From: JBGTLW01 sp041743835
Lineage (GTDB): Bacteria > Planctomycetota > Phycisphaerae > Phycisphaerales > Phycisphaeraceae
Assembly (NCBI GenBank): GCA_041743835.1
Contig: JBGTLW010000050.1
Span: 1 to 57,885 of the forward strand
Direction of reading: 5' to 3'
Length of the DNA stretch: 57,885 nt
Shown here: positions 16,364 through 24,118 of the stretch, in pieces
Layout: every line of letters begins with the position of its first letter
Position numbering within the stretch: position 1 is the first letter of the stretch
The notes under the pieces: generated by a model
The model's input: only the letters and a program-made list of their open reading frames with translations
What the model was told of the DNA's origin: nothing
Database searches by the model: none
Program-made: the position numbers and the translations under genes

Positions 16364-16588
16364 ATGAAATTCCGCATCGTCATTGAACAGGATGAAGACG
16401 GCAAGTTCATCGCTTCGTGCCCCACCCTCCCCGGATGCTGGAGCCAGGGCGACACCCGAGATGAAGCGAGGCAGAACATCGCGGAAGCCATGGCGGGCTA
16501 TCTCGATAGCCTCAAGAAGCACGGCGACCCGATCCCACCGCCGATCAATGAAGATGTCATCGACATTGATGTGGAAAGGGTCGCCTGA
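16364..16588 (+). CDS. hicB: HicB-type antitoxin (short form)
   Basis: 74 aa with the HicB partial RNase H-like fold: MKFRIVIEQDEDGKFIASCP, then LPGCWSQGDTRDEARQNIAEA, then GYLDSLKKHGDPIPPP. The C-terminal DNA-binding domain found in longer HicB proteins is absent, so autoregulation may be weak or depend on another factor. A CGGAG Shine-Dalgarno lies 8 nt before ATG 16364. It is followed one base later by hicA, with antitoxin first, as in many hicBA pairs and unlike E. coli hicAB. Its position inside the chaperonin cluster is unusual. Confidence 0.88.
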   Translation: MKFRIVIEQDEDGKFIASCPTLPGCWSQGDTRDEARQNIAEAMAGYLDSLKKHGDPIPPPINEDVIDIDVERVA

Positions 16589-16589
16589 C

Positions 16590-16814
16590 ATGGCCAAGCT
16601 ACCGGTCGTATCGGGAGCGGATGCCGTGAAGGCGTTTGAAAAAATCGGCTATGAGCTTAGCCACCAGAAAGGAAGCCACATGATCCTCCGTCGCAAAGAC
16701 CCGCCGTATCGGCACCTTTCCATCCCCAACCACAAAGAGTTGGCCAAGGGATTGCTCCGCGGATTGATCCGTGACGCGGGTTTAACAAGCGATCAGTTCA
16801 TCGAATTGCTTTAA
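16590..16814 (+). CDS. hicA: HicA-type mRNA interferase toxin
   Basis: 74 aa with the small dsRNA-binding-like fold of HicA. The segment HQKGSHMILRRKDP carries the GSH catalytic histidine (established for the family), preceded by GADAVKAFEKIGYEL and followed by HLSIPNHKELAKGLLRGLIRDAG. HicA cuts mRNA and tmRNA when not bound by HicB. The ATG lies one base after the hicB stop, implying coupled translation. The gene appears intact. Confidence 0.88.
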   Translation: MAKLPVVSGADAVKAFEKIGYELSHQKGSHMILRRKDPPYRHLSIPNHKELAKGLLRGLIRDAGLTSDQFIELL

Positions 16815-16860
16815 CTTTTACATACACCCCCAAACCATTTTTTACTCGGAGATAGCTACC

Positions 16861-17181
16861 ATGGCCACCGCAACCAAAAACAAAAAATCCACTTCCGTCC
16901 GCCCGCTCGATGACCGGGTCATTGTCAAGCCCAAGGAGGCCGAGACCAAGACCGCGTCCGGCATCTACCTGCCCGAGGGCGCGAAGGAAAAGCCCCAGAT
17001 GGGCACGATCATCGCGACCGGCCCGGGCAAGCTCAACGACGATGGCACCCGCGCACCGATGGCCGTCAAGAAAGGCGACACCGTGCTCTACGGCAAGTAC
17101 GCCGGCACCGAAGTCGATATCGATGGCCAAGAGCACATGATCATGCGTGAGAGTGAACTGCTCGGCGTCATCGAGAAGTAA
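16861..17181 (+). CDS. groES: Co-chaperonin GroES
   Basis: 106 aa heptameric lid of the chaperonin. RPLDDRVIVKPKEAE is the usual first strand, the mobile loop TKTASGIYLPEGAKEKPQMG contacts GroEL, and GDTVLYGKYAGTEVDIDGQE and the final ESELLGVIE are typical. A Lys/Ser-rich ten-residue N-terminal extension is added. GGAG lies 9 nt before the ATG. It is 46 bp downstream of hicA and 95 bp upstream of groEL-2, its more likely operon partner. Confidence 0.96.
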   Translation: MATATKNKKSTSVRPLDDRVIVKPKEAETKTASGIYLPEGAKEKPQMGTIIATGPGKLNDDGTRAPMAVKKGDTVLYGKYAGTEVDIDGQEHMIMRESELLGVIEK

Positions 17182-17193
17182 GCACAAACATCC

Positions 17194-17233
17194 CCACCTC
17201 ATACCCGAGGTGGTACGTCGCGATGGCGCGACG
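17194..17233 (+). other. Two tandem hairpins between groES and groEL-2
   Basis: CCACCTC/GAGGTGG (7 bp, loop 6, 17194-17213) is followed two bases later by CGTCGCG/CGCGACG (7 bp, loop 4, 17216-17233). No T-run follows, so a role in RNA processing, stability or partial attenuation is more likely than full termination. Confidence 0.5.
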
Positions 17234-17276
17234 CTTCCGTCAGAAAGAACAACCCCACAATTAGGGAGTCGCAGAT

Positions 17277-18890
17277 ATGGCAAGTAAACAAATGATCTAC
17301 GGTGCCGAGGCACAGGCCGAGCTCAAGAAAGGGCTCGACCAGCTCGCCGCCGCCGTCAAAGTCACCATGGGCCCCACCGGCCGCAACGTCGTGATCCAGA
17401 AGTCCTTTGGCGGCCCGTCGGTCACCAAGGACGGCGTCTCGGTCGCGAAGGAAGTCGAACTCGATAGCCCGTTCCAGAACATGGGGGCCAAGATGGTGGT
17501 CGAGGTCGCGAAGCGCACCTCCGACAAGGCCGGCGACGGCACCACCACCGCGACCGTGCTGGCCCAGGCCATCTTTAACGAGGGCCTGCGTCACACCACC
17601 GCGGGGGCGAACCCCATGGCGATCCAGCGCGGCATCACCGCGGCCGCCGAGGTCGCCAGCAAGGCCATCGAAGCATCCGCCATCAAGTGCAAGGGCAAGG
17701 ACGACTACCGCAAGGTCGCCACCGTGTCCGCGAACCACGACACCGAGATCGGCGACATGATCGCCGAGGCGATCGCCAAGGTCGGGCCCGATGGCGTCGT
17801 CGAAGTCGAGGAAGGCAAAAGCTCGGAGACCACGCTCGATTACGTCGAGGGCATGCAGTTTGACAAGGGTTACCTCTCGCCCTACTTCATGACCGACCCC
17901 GCGACGCAGCAGTGCGTACTCGATAACGCGCTGGTGCTCATCTACGAGAAGAAGATCAGCAACCTGCCCGACCTGCTCCCGCTGCTGAACAAAGTCGCGA
18001 TGGCGCAGAAGCCCCTGCTCATCATCGCGGAGGACGTCGAGAACGAAGCGCTCGCGGCACTGGTCGTGAACCGTCTGCGTGGCGTGCTCAAGATCGCAGC
18101 CGTCAAGGCCCCGGGCTTTGGCGACCGACGCAAGGCTATGCTCGGCGACATCGCCGTGCTCACCGGCGGAACCTTCATCTCCGACGACCAGGGCATCAGC
18201 CTCGAAACACTCGAACTCGACGCGCTTGGCTCTGCGAAGAAGATCGCCATCTCCAAGGATGACACAACCATCATCGAGGGGGCCGGCAAGAAGAAGGATA
18301 TCGAAGCCCGCTGCGACCAGATCCGCAACCAGATCGAGAAGACCACCTCCGACTACGACAAGGAAAAGCTCCAGGAACGCCTGGCCAAGCTCACCGGCGG
18401 CGTGGCGATCATCAACGTCGGCGCGATGACCGAGACGGCGATGAAGGAGCGGAAAGACCGCGTCGATGACGCGCTGCACGCCACCAAGGCAGCCGCGCAA
18501 GAGGGCTACGTGCCCGGCGGCGGGGTCGCGCTGCTCCGTGCTCAGTCGGCCGTGGAAGAAGCCAAGGCCAAGGTCAAGGGCGACGAGAAGATCGGCTACG
18601 ACATCGTGGCCGCGGCGCTCGAAGCCCCCATGCGGCAGATCGTCCAGAACACCGGTGCCGACGGCTACGTCGTCGTCGAGAACGTCCGCAACAGCAAGGG
18701 CAACATGGGCTATAACGCCGCGACCGGTGAGTACACCGATCTGGTGAAGGCCGGGATTATTGATCCCGCGCTGGTCGCCCGGACCGCCCTGCTCAACGGC
18801 GCCTCGGTGGCCGGGCTGATGCTCACCACCAACGTCCTGATCACCGATCTGGACGAGGATGAGAAGCCGGTCGCGGGCGCCGTCTCGTAA
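17277..18890 (+). CDS. groL: Chaperonin GroEL, copy 2 (no Gly-Gly-Met tail)
   Basis: 537 aa chaperonin, clearly paralogous to copy 1. Key elements are kept: VTMGPTGRNVVIQKSFGGPSVTKDG, AGDGTTT, and the aspartate in RVDDALHATKAA. The apical segment GYLSPYF keeps the E. coli-like tyrosine. The C terminus ends DEDEKPVAGAVS with no GGM tail, a feature of several duplicated chaperonins. AGGGAG lies 9 nt before ATG 17277. It shares an apparent operon with groES, and a strong terminator follows. Confidence 0.96.
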   Translation: MASKQMIYGAEAQAELKKGLDQLAAAVKVTMGPTGRNVVIQKSFGGPSVTKDGVSVAKEVELDSPFQNMGAKMVVEVAKRTSDKAGDGTTTATVLAQAIFNEGLRHTTAGANPMAIQRGITAAAEVASKAIEASAIKCKGKDDYRKVATVSANHDTEIGDMIAEAIAKVGPDGVVEVEEGKSSETTLDYVEGMQFDKGYLSPYFMTDPATQQCVLDNALVLIYEKKISNLPDLLPLLNKVAMAQKPLLIIAEDVENEALAALVVNRLRGVLKIAAVKAPGFGDRRKAMLGDIAVLTGGTFISDDQGISLETLELDALGSAKKIAISKDDTTIIEGAGKKKDIEARCDQIRNQIEKTTSDYDKEKLQERLAKLTGGVAIINVGAMTETAMKERKDRVDDALHATKAAAQEGYVPGGGVALLRAQSAVEEAKAKVKGDEKIGYDIVAAALEAPMRQIVQNTGADGYVVVENVRNSKGNMGYNAATGEYTDLVKAGIIDPALVARTALLNGASVAGLMLTTNVLITDLDEDEKPVAGAVS

Positions 18891-18903
18891 TCTCTACACA
18901 CTC

Positions 18904-18936
18904 GCGGGCGGGTGGCGACAGCCCCCCGCCCGCTTT
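18904..18936 (+). terminator. Rho-independent-type terminator after groEL-2
   Basis: A 9-bp perfect GC stem (GCGGGCGGG with CCCGCCCGC) with a 12-base loop, followed by TTT. It separates the chaperonin operon from dnaJ. Confidence 0.65.
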
Positions 18937-19008
18937 GGAGCTGGCGTTTGGCGCGTGGCGGCTGGTCTGATTCGTGACCAGGACCACCAGTCAGACGCCA
19001 GACGTTTT

Positions 19009-20142
19009 ATGGCTACTCAGCGGGATTACTACGAGATCCTCTCCATCGAGCGCACCGCGAGCGGTGACGATATCAAACGCGCGTATCGCAAGCTGGCGAT
19101 GAAGTATCACCCGGATCGAAACCCCGGGAACGCTGAAGCCGAGCTCAAGTTCAAAGAGGCGGCCGAGGCCTACGAAGTCCTGTCCGACACAAGCAAGAGG
19201 CAGCGCTACGACCAGTTCGGGCACGCGGGCATGCGCGGGCAGGCAGGGCATGACTTCAGCCACATGCACGCCGAGGACATCTTCTCGATGTTCGGCGATA
19301 TCTTCGGCAATTCATTCGGGGGCGGCGGTCGCGGCCGACGCGGGGGCAATCGCCCGACCCAGGGCTATTCGCTCGAAACGCAGACCGAGATCACACTCGA
19401 AGAGGTACTCGCGGGCACCGAGAAAGAGATTGAGTTCACCCGGCAGGACCTTTGCGACAAGTGTAAAGGTAGCGGGCTGAAGCCCGGCGCTTCGCCCGGT
19501 ACGTGCATCACGTGTGCGGGGACGGGGCAGGTCCAGCAGGCCGGCCTCGGTGGGATGTTCCGCATGGTCACCACCTGCCCCGCGTGCCAGGGTTCGGGCA
19601 AGACCGTGGCGCAGGCCGACCGCTGCACCGGCTGCTCCGGCTCCGGCAAGCAGCCCCTGAAGCGCAAGCTCTCGGTCAAGATCCCAGCGGGCATCCACGA
19701 CGGCCAAGCCATCCGCGTCGGCGGCGAGGGTGAGCCGGGCGATCGCGGCGGGCCACGTGGCGACCTCCACGTCGTGATCCGCATCGCTGAGCACGACCTG
19801 TTCACCCGGGAGGACGACCACCTGGTCATGCGCATGCCGGTGAGCTTCGCCCAAGCGGCGCTCGGCGCGAAGGTGAAAGTGCCCACGCTCGACGGTGAAA
19901 CCGAGATCACCATCAAGCCCGGCACGCAGCACGGCGAGCTGTTCCACGTGCATGGCCAGGGGCTCCCCAACCTACGCAGCAAACGCCGGGGCGACCTTGT
20001 CGCGGTCATGCTTATCGAGGTCCCCAAGAAGCTGACCAGCAAGCAAAGCGCGCTGCTCCGCGAGTACGCCGCGACAGAAAACCACGATGTATTGCCAGAG
20101 AACAAGAGTTTCTGGGAGAAGATCAAGCTGACGCTTGGGTGA
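19009..20142 (+). CDS. dnaJ: Chaperone DnaJ
   Basis: 377 aa type I Hsp40 that delivers substrates to DnaK and stimulates its ATPase. The J domain is first, with HPD at 34-36; then a Gly-rich linker (FGGGGRGRRGGN); then four zinc motifs CDKCKGSG, CITCAGTG, CPACQGSG and CTGCSGSG; then the C-terminal substrate-binding domains. ATG 19009 follows GTTTT and has no Shine-Dalgarno, and the upstream leader can fold. grpE follows immediately. No dnaK is present in the window. Confidence 0.96.
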   Translation: MATQRDYYEILSIERTASGDDIKRAYRKLAMKYHPDRNPGNAEAELKFKEAAEAYEVLSDTSKRQRYDQFGHAGMRGQAGHDFSHMHAEDIFSMFGDIFGNSFGGGGRGRRGGNRPTQGYSLETQTEITLEEVLAGTEKEIEFTRQDLCDKCKGSGLKPGASPGTCITCAGTGQVQQAGLGGMFRMVTTCPACQGSGKTVAQADRCTGCSGSGKQPLKRKLSVKIPAGIHDGQAIRVGGEGEPGDRGGPRGDLHVVIRIAEHDLFTREDDHLVMRMPVSFAQAALGAKVKVPTLDGETEITIKPGTQHGELFHVHGQGLPNLRSKRRGDLVAVMLIEVPKKLTSKQSALLREYAATENHDVLPENKSFWEKIKLTLG

Positions 20143-20147
20143 ATACC

Positions 20148-20699
20148 ATGACAGACACGCACCAAGAACAGAACCACCCCTTACCCGACGATCCCAACGA
20201 TCTGCACGCGGCGGACAATACGGACACGCCACCCGATGAGGCCCCGCTCAACCTCCTGGCCCAGGTCCAGAAGGAGCGCGACGACCTTGAGCAGCGACTG
20301 CTGCGCACAGCCGCGGACTACCAGAACTTCATCAAGCGTGCGCACCAGAACGTAGCCGCCGCCGAGCAGCAGGCCCTGTTTGATGTCGCCAAGAGTTTGG
20401 TGACCGTGATGGACCACTTCGACCGCGCGTTGGATGTGGACGAGAGCAAGGCCACCGCGACCGATGTGCTCGCTGGCCTGCGGATCGTGCACGATGAGTT
20501 GCTGGGTGCCTTGGCGAAGTTTGGGGTAAAGCGTGTCGATGCCCTGCCCGGGACGCCGTTCGATCCGATGCGCCATGAAGCGCTGATGCGGCAGCCCGCC
20601 GCAGGCATAGAGCCCGACCACGTGGCGCAGCAGTTCCAGCCGGGGTATGTGCTAAACCAGAAAACCGTGCGTGCTGCCCAAGTCAGCGTCGCCGAGTAA
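20148..20699 (+). CDS. grpE: Nucleotide exchange factor GrpE
   Basis: 183 aa exchange factor for DnaK. The N-terminal 40 residues are acidic and disordered; a long coiled coil follows (LAQVQKERDDLEQRLLRTAADYQNFIKR), then the compact beta domain with DALPGTPFDPMRHEALM and a final VLNQKTVRAAQVSVAE. ATG 20148 is preferred because GGTGA sits just before it; an in-frame GTG at 20139 overlaps the dnaJ stop and cannot be excluded. Tight spacing implies co-transcription with dnaJ. Confidence 0.94.
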   Translation: MTDTHQEQNHPLPDDPNDLHAADNTDTPPDEAPLNLLAQVQKERDDLEQRLLRTAADYQNFIKRAHQNVAAAEQQALFDVAKSLVTVMDHFDRALDVDESKATATDVLAGLRIVHDELLGALAKFGVKRVDALPGTPFDPMRHEALMRQPAAGIEPDHVAQQFQPGYVLNQKTVRAAQVSVAE

Positions 20700-20711
20700 A
20701 CGAGAACCACG

Positions 20712-21050
20712 ATGCCAACCTACGACTATCAGTGCGGTGCCTGCGACCATGTGTTCGAGGAGTTCCAGTCGATCACCTCAAAGCCGTTGCGCAAGTGCCC
20801 CGCATGTGGCAAGCAGAAGCTCAATCGTCTCATCGGCACGGGCGCGGGTGTGATCTTCAAGGGCTCGGGTTTCTACCAGACCGATTACCGGTCCGAGGGC
20901 TATCAGAAGTCCGCCAAGGCCGAGTCTGATGCCGCGAAGCCCAAGACCGATGACAAGAAACCGGGCGAGTCCAAGCCAGCCGAAGCCGCGGCATCGACGG
21001 ACACCAAGCCCGCAGCCACGAAAAAGAAAGCCGCCGACTCCACAAAGTGA
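20712..21050 (+). CDS. FmdB-type zinc ribbon protein
   Basis: 112 aa. The N terminus MPTYDYQCGACDHVFEEFQS and KCPACGKQKLNRLIGTGAGV is the FmdB/CxxC_CxxC_SSSS zinc ribbon, with two CxxC pairs. It is followed by FKGSGFYQTDYRS, and then a Lys/Ala/Pro-rich disordered tail from about residue 65. Its function is poorly defined; once proposed as a regulator, the family is common in genomes. It lies 12 bp after grpE, so it is probably in the dnaJ-grpE operon. Confidence 0.9.
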   Translation: MPTYDYQCGACDHVFEEFQSITSKPLRKCPACGKQKLNRLIGTGAGVIFKGSGFYQTDYRSEGYQKSAKAESDAAKPKTDDKKPGESKPAEAAASTDTKPAATKKKAADSTK

Positions 21051-21206
21051 CCGTCGCGCACTGGTGCGACCGTCATGACAGAGAGGCCAAGCGAATCATC
21101 GACAGCCGGCCGGGGCCTTTAGGCGGACGCGTTGGACTCGCAGATAGTGCCAGCCGCCCCGCGCCACCGCCGGGGCTCCTTCTGCGAGCGTCCCGCCGCG
21201 CTGTGG

Positions 21207-21212
21207 TAAGAT
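21207..21212 (+). promoter_or_regulatory. Candidate -10 hexamer (TAAGAT) for the small basic protein
   Basis: TAAGAT lies 76 bp upstream of ATG 21289, and a strong hairpin begins about where the transcript would start. No good -35 is visible. Confidence 0.3.
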
Positions 21213-21225
21213 GTCCCCGTGTGGT

Positions 21226-21244
21226 CGCCCGGCGTTGCCGGGCG
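21226..21244 (+). other. 8-bp hairpin in the leader of the small basic protein
   Basis: CGCCCGGC-GTT-GCCGGGCG forms a perfect stem with a three-base loop. No T-run follows. It may end the fmdB transcript or shape the leader of the next gene. Confidence 0.5.
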
Positions 21245-21288
21245 GTATCCGCCGACCGATTGCCACTCTATCCCAAGGCCGTGCTCCG

Positions 21289-21405
21289 ATGGCAAACAAA
21301 GACCAGAACAACAAGAAGGCCGCCGCGCAGAACAAGCCCAAGCTGACCGTGAAAGAGAAGAAGGAGCGCAAGGCGCGCAAGGCCCTTGAGAAGGGCTCCA
21401 AGTAG
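21289..21405 (+). CDS. Small lysine-rich basic protein
   Basis: 38 aa: MANKDQNNKKAAAQ, then KPKLTVKEKKERKARKALEK. About a third of the residues are lysine or arginine, with no hydrophobic core, so it is likely a nucleic-acid- or ribosome-binding peptide or a disordered protein (inference). No family is recognised with certainty. The codon pattern and start are plausible, and the gene is bracketed by hairpins (21226-21244 before; 21419-21439 after), but no strong Shine-Dalgarno precedes it. Confidence 0.6.
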   Translation: MANKDQNNKKAAAQNKPKLTVKEKKERKARKALEKGSK

Positions 21406-21418
21406 GATCGTAGCGTGA

Positions 21419-21511
21419 CCCGGCCGCGATTTGGCCGGGGGCGTGACCGCTGTTATAAAGGATGGCTTGAGGTCGCCTGCGAATGCAGCCGGTCCACAAG
21501 CTTTGGACCGG
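21419..21511 (+). other. Two hairpins between the small basic gene and the Gfo/Idh gene
   Basis: CCCGGCC/GGCCGGG (7 bp, loop 7, 21419-21439) lies 14 bp after the small gene's stop, and CCGGTCCA/TGGACCGG (8 bp, loop 7, 21489-21511) lies 30 bp before the next start. The first may terminate; neither has a T-run. Confidence 0.4.
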
Positions 21512-21541
21512 AAATCAACCCCATCGTGAGAGACTGAGCAA

Positions 21542-22726
21542 ATGGACAGCGTAAGAATCGGCGTCATCGGCGCGGCTGGCAGCATGGCGAGCCATCACCG
21601 TAAGTACATCCCGGAGCTTGACGGCGCCAGCCTGGCGGCGGTGTGTGATATCGACGCCAAGAAGTTGGCCGATGTCGCGAAAGACCACCCCGATGCCAAG
21701 GTGTTCGACACAGCCGAAGCGCTGATCGACTCCGGCGAGGTGGACGCCATCGTGATCGCCACGCCACACTACTTCCACCCGACTTACGCGGAGCACGCCT
21801 TCAAGGCCGGTGTCCACGTGCTGACCGAGAAGCCGGTGGCCGTCACCGCGAAGGCCGCGGAGGAATGCAACAAGGCATACGCTGCGGCACTCAAGAAGTA
21901 CCCCAACCTCAAGTACGCGGGCATGTTCAACCAGCGCTCGCGGCCACAGTGGAAGCACATCAAAAAGATGTGCGACGACGGCACGCTCGGTGAGATCGTC
22001 CGCGTCGAGTGGGTGATCACGACCTGGTTCCGCAGCCAGGCGTACTACAACTCGGGCGGCTGGCGCGCGACATGGTCTGGCGAGGGTGGCGGTGTGCTCA
22101 TCAACCAGTGCCCGCACAACCTGGACCTGTTCCAGTGGTTCGTCGGCATGCCCACCAAGCTGTGGAGCATCGCTGGCATCGGCAAGTTCCACGAGATCGA
22201 GGTCGAGGATGACATCACCGCCATGATGGAGTTCGCCAACGGCGCGACCGGCACCTTCATCACCTCCACGGGCCAGACCCCCGGGATCAACCGGCTGACA
22301 ATCGTCGGCACCAACGGCACACTCGAGACCACCGAGGGCGGCAAGGTCCGCTTCCGTGAGACCACGCAAAACATCCGCGAGTTCTGCCGGACCAGCCCGG
22401 ACCGGTTCGGCAACGTCGATGTCATTGAGCACGAGATCACCCCCGCCAAACAGAAGCTGCCGGAGCACCGCACCGTGTTCCAGAACTTCATCGACGTGAT
22501 CCTTGGCAAGGAGAAGGACCTGATCGCCCCCGCGGTCGAGGGGATCCGTGGGCTGGAACTCGGCAATGCCATGCTCCTGTCGGGCCTGATGGGTGGCCAG
22601 CCGGTGGACCTCCCGACAGACCGCGAAGCCTTCGATGCGAAGCTCAAGGAACTGGCGGAGAACTCCACGTTCGTGAAGCATGAACCGACCGAATCCAAGG
22701 CCGCCGCCATGAGCGGGTCGTTCTGA
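21542..22726 (+). CDS. Gfo/Idh/MocA family oxidoreductase
   Basis: 394 aa NAD(P)-dependent dehydrogenase acting on a sugar, inositol or derivative. The Rossmann motif is VIGAAGSMASHH near the N terminus, the EKP motif is in VLTEKPVAVTAKAA, and the substrate-side GGGVLINQCPHNLDLFQWFVG block carries the usual lysine/histidine-region residues. No Tat signal is present, unlike many planctomycete paralogues, so it should be cytoplasmic. A sugar isomerase-like gene follows after 66 bp, a common pairing in sugar catabolism. The substrate is not identifiable. Confidence 0.92.
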   Translation: MDSVRIGVIGAAGSMASHHRKYIPELDGASLAAVCDIDAKKLADVAKDHPDAKVFDTAEALIDSGEVDAIVIATPHYFHPTYAEHAFKAGVHVLTEKPVAVTAKAAEECNKAYAAALKKYPNLKYAGMFNQRSRPQWKHIKKMCDDGTLGEIVRVEWVITTWFRSQAYYNSGGWRATWSGEGGGVLINQCPHNLDLFQWFVGMPTKLWSIAGIGKFHEIEVEDDITAMMEFANGATGTFITSTGQTPGINRLTIVGTNGTLETTEGGKVRFRETTQNIREFCRTSPDRFGNVDVIEHEITPAKQKLPEHRTVFQNFIDVILGKEKDLIAPAVEGIRGLELGNAMLLSGLMGGQPVDLPTDREAFDAKLKELAENSTFVKHEPTESKAAAMSGSF

Positions 22727-22792
22727 TAGACCCTGACGACTGCGGGCGGGCCTCGTGGAGTTGGTTAGTTTGCAAGCAAAGAGGGTCGCCGC

Positions 22793-23620
22793 GTGGATCG
22801 CATTGAACACCACCGCCTCGCTGTGTGCAGTTGGTCGCTTGGCCCCAAAAGCCCAACAGAACTGGCCCGGCTGCTCAAGACCCTCGACCTGCCCCGCACG
22901 CAGCTCGCACTGATGCCCGTGCTGGGTGACCCCGCGTGGGCCCACGCCCCAGCCACCCTGCGGGCCGAGGGGATCGAGATCGTCTCGGGGATGTTCGGCA
23001 CGATCGGGGAGGACTACACCACCCTCGAGACCATCCGGGCTACCGGCGGCGTCGCACCCGACCAGCACTGGCCCGCAAACCGTGAGCGTGCTCAGCGTGC
23101 CGCTGCGCTCGCCCAGGATATGGGTCTGCGCACCGTGAGCTTCCATGCCGGGTTCATCCCCCACGACCGGGAGAACCCGCAGTTCGCCACCCTGCTCGCG
23201 CGCCTCACCGACCTGGCGGACCTGTTTGCATCACACGGCCTCGACCTGCTGCTGGAGACCGGGCAGGAGACCGCCGGGGCCTTGACGGAGCTGCTGGTTG
23301 CTGCGGAGCGCCCGAATCTTGGGGTCAACTTCGACCCGGCGAACATGGTCCTCTACGGCATGGGCGACCCGATCGCGGCCCTGCGGCTGCTCATGCCCTA
23401 TGTCCGGCAGGTCCACCTCAAAGACGCGAACCCCGCACCAACGCCCGGGGACTGGGGCAGCGAGCAGCCGGTGGGAAAGGGCACCGTCGATTGGCGTGCG
23501 TTTCTAAGCGTGCTGTCCGATGCGGGATACACCGGCCACCTCGTCATCGAGCGCGAGGCTGGCGCGACACGCATGGAAGATATCGCGACCGCGGTGGCGT
23601 ACATCCGCTCGCTGGACTGA
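22793..23620 (+). CDS. Sugar phosphate isomerase/epimerase-like TIM barrel
   Basis: 275 aa of the xylose isomerase-like AP endonuclease 2 superfamily. Candidate metal ligands appear in the usual places: Glu in LLLETGQE, an Asp in NFDPANMVLYG, His in VHLKDANP, and Glu in LVIEREAG. GTG 22793 is the apparent start, close after AGAGGGT. Family members isomerise or epimerise sugars and keto acids; the Gfo/Idh neighbour supports a sugar role. Some relatives act on inosose. Confidence 0.87.
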   Translation: MDRIEHHRLAVCSWSLGPKSPTELARLLKTLDLPRTQLALMPVLGDPAWAHAPATLRAEGIEIVSGMFGTIGEDYTTLETIRATGGVAPDQHWPANRERAQRAAALAQDMGLRTVSFHAGFIPHDRENPQFATLLARLTDLADLFASHGLDLLLETGQETAGALTELLVAAERPNLGVNFDPANMVLYGMGDPIAALRLLMPYVRQVHLKDANPAPTPGDWGSEQPVGKGTVDWRAFLSVLSDAGYTGHLVIEREAGATRMEDIATAVAYIRSLD

Positions 23621-23698
23621 TGATTCACTAAGGGCTTCACCGCTTGCCCACGCCCGGCCATCGTGTATCGTGACACCGATCGCGGGTGGTCACTTGCC

Positions 23699-24118
23699 AT
23701 GCTTTACCGCTTACTTGCTGACATGATCCTGGTGGTCCACTTCGGGTTCGTCCTGTGGGTGATCCTCGGGCTGGTGTTGATCCTGCTCGGCGGGCCGCTG
23801 GGCTGGCGGTGGGTCCGGCATCGATGGGTCCGGCTCGCGCACCTTGGGTCGATCGGATTCGTGGTGGTCCAGGCGTGGCTGGGGCAGATATGCCCGCTGA
23901 CCATCTGGGAGAGCGACCTGCGGATCAAGGGGGGCCAATCGCCCTACAGCGACCGCGGCTTCGTTGCCGACCATGTGCAGGCGCTCCTGTTCTACGACGC
24001 GCCGACCCACTATTTCGTGATCGGTTACACGGTTTTCGCCTTGCTGGTGACTCTCACCTTCTTCGTGGTCCCGGTGCGGTGGCGCAGTGGGCGGCATGAG
24101 TCCGAGAAAACAACCTGA
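23699..24118 (+). CDS. DUF2784 family membrane protein
   Basis: 139 aa integral membrane protein with about three or four segments (residues 5-30, 45-62, 105-130). The family pattern is clear: LADMILVVHFGFVLWVILG, CPLTIWE, and YSDRGFVADHVQALLFYDAP. The charged C terminus is cytoplasmic or periplasmic depending on orientation. Function is unknown. ATG 23699 fits the family N terminus, but no good Shine-Dalgarno is seen. Confidence 0.87.
   Translation: MLYRLLADMILVVHFGFVLWVILGLVLILLGGPLGWRWVRHRWVRLAHLGSIGFVVVQAWLGQICPLTIWESDLRIKGGQSPYSDRGFVADHVQALLFYDAPTHYFVIGYTVFALLVTLTFFVVPVRWRSGRHESEKTT

Noticed and set aside
16170..16367. Open frame of 65 codons between groEL-1 and hicB
   Set aside because: Ser/Arg/Pro-rich with no folded pattern, overlaps the hicB start, and has no Shine-Dalgarno beyond a weak one. 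Kept as intergenic.
21515..23164. 549-codon minus-strand frame opposite the Gfo/Idh and sugar isomerase genes
   Set aside because: Antisense to two well-supported genes, no recognisable domain.
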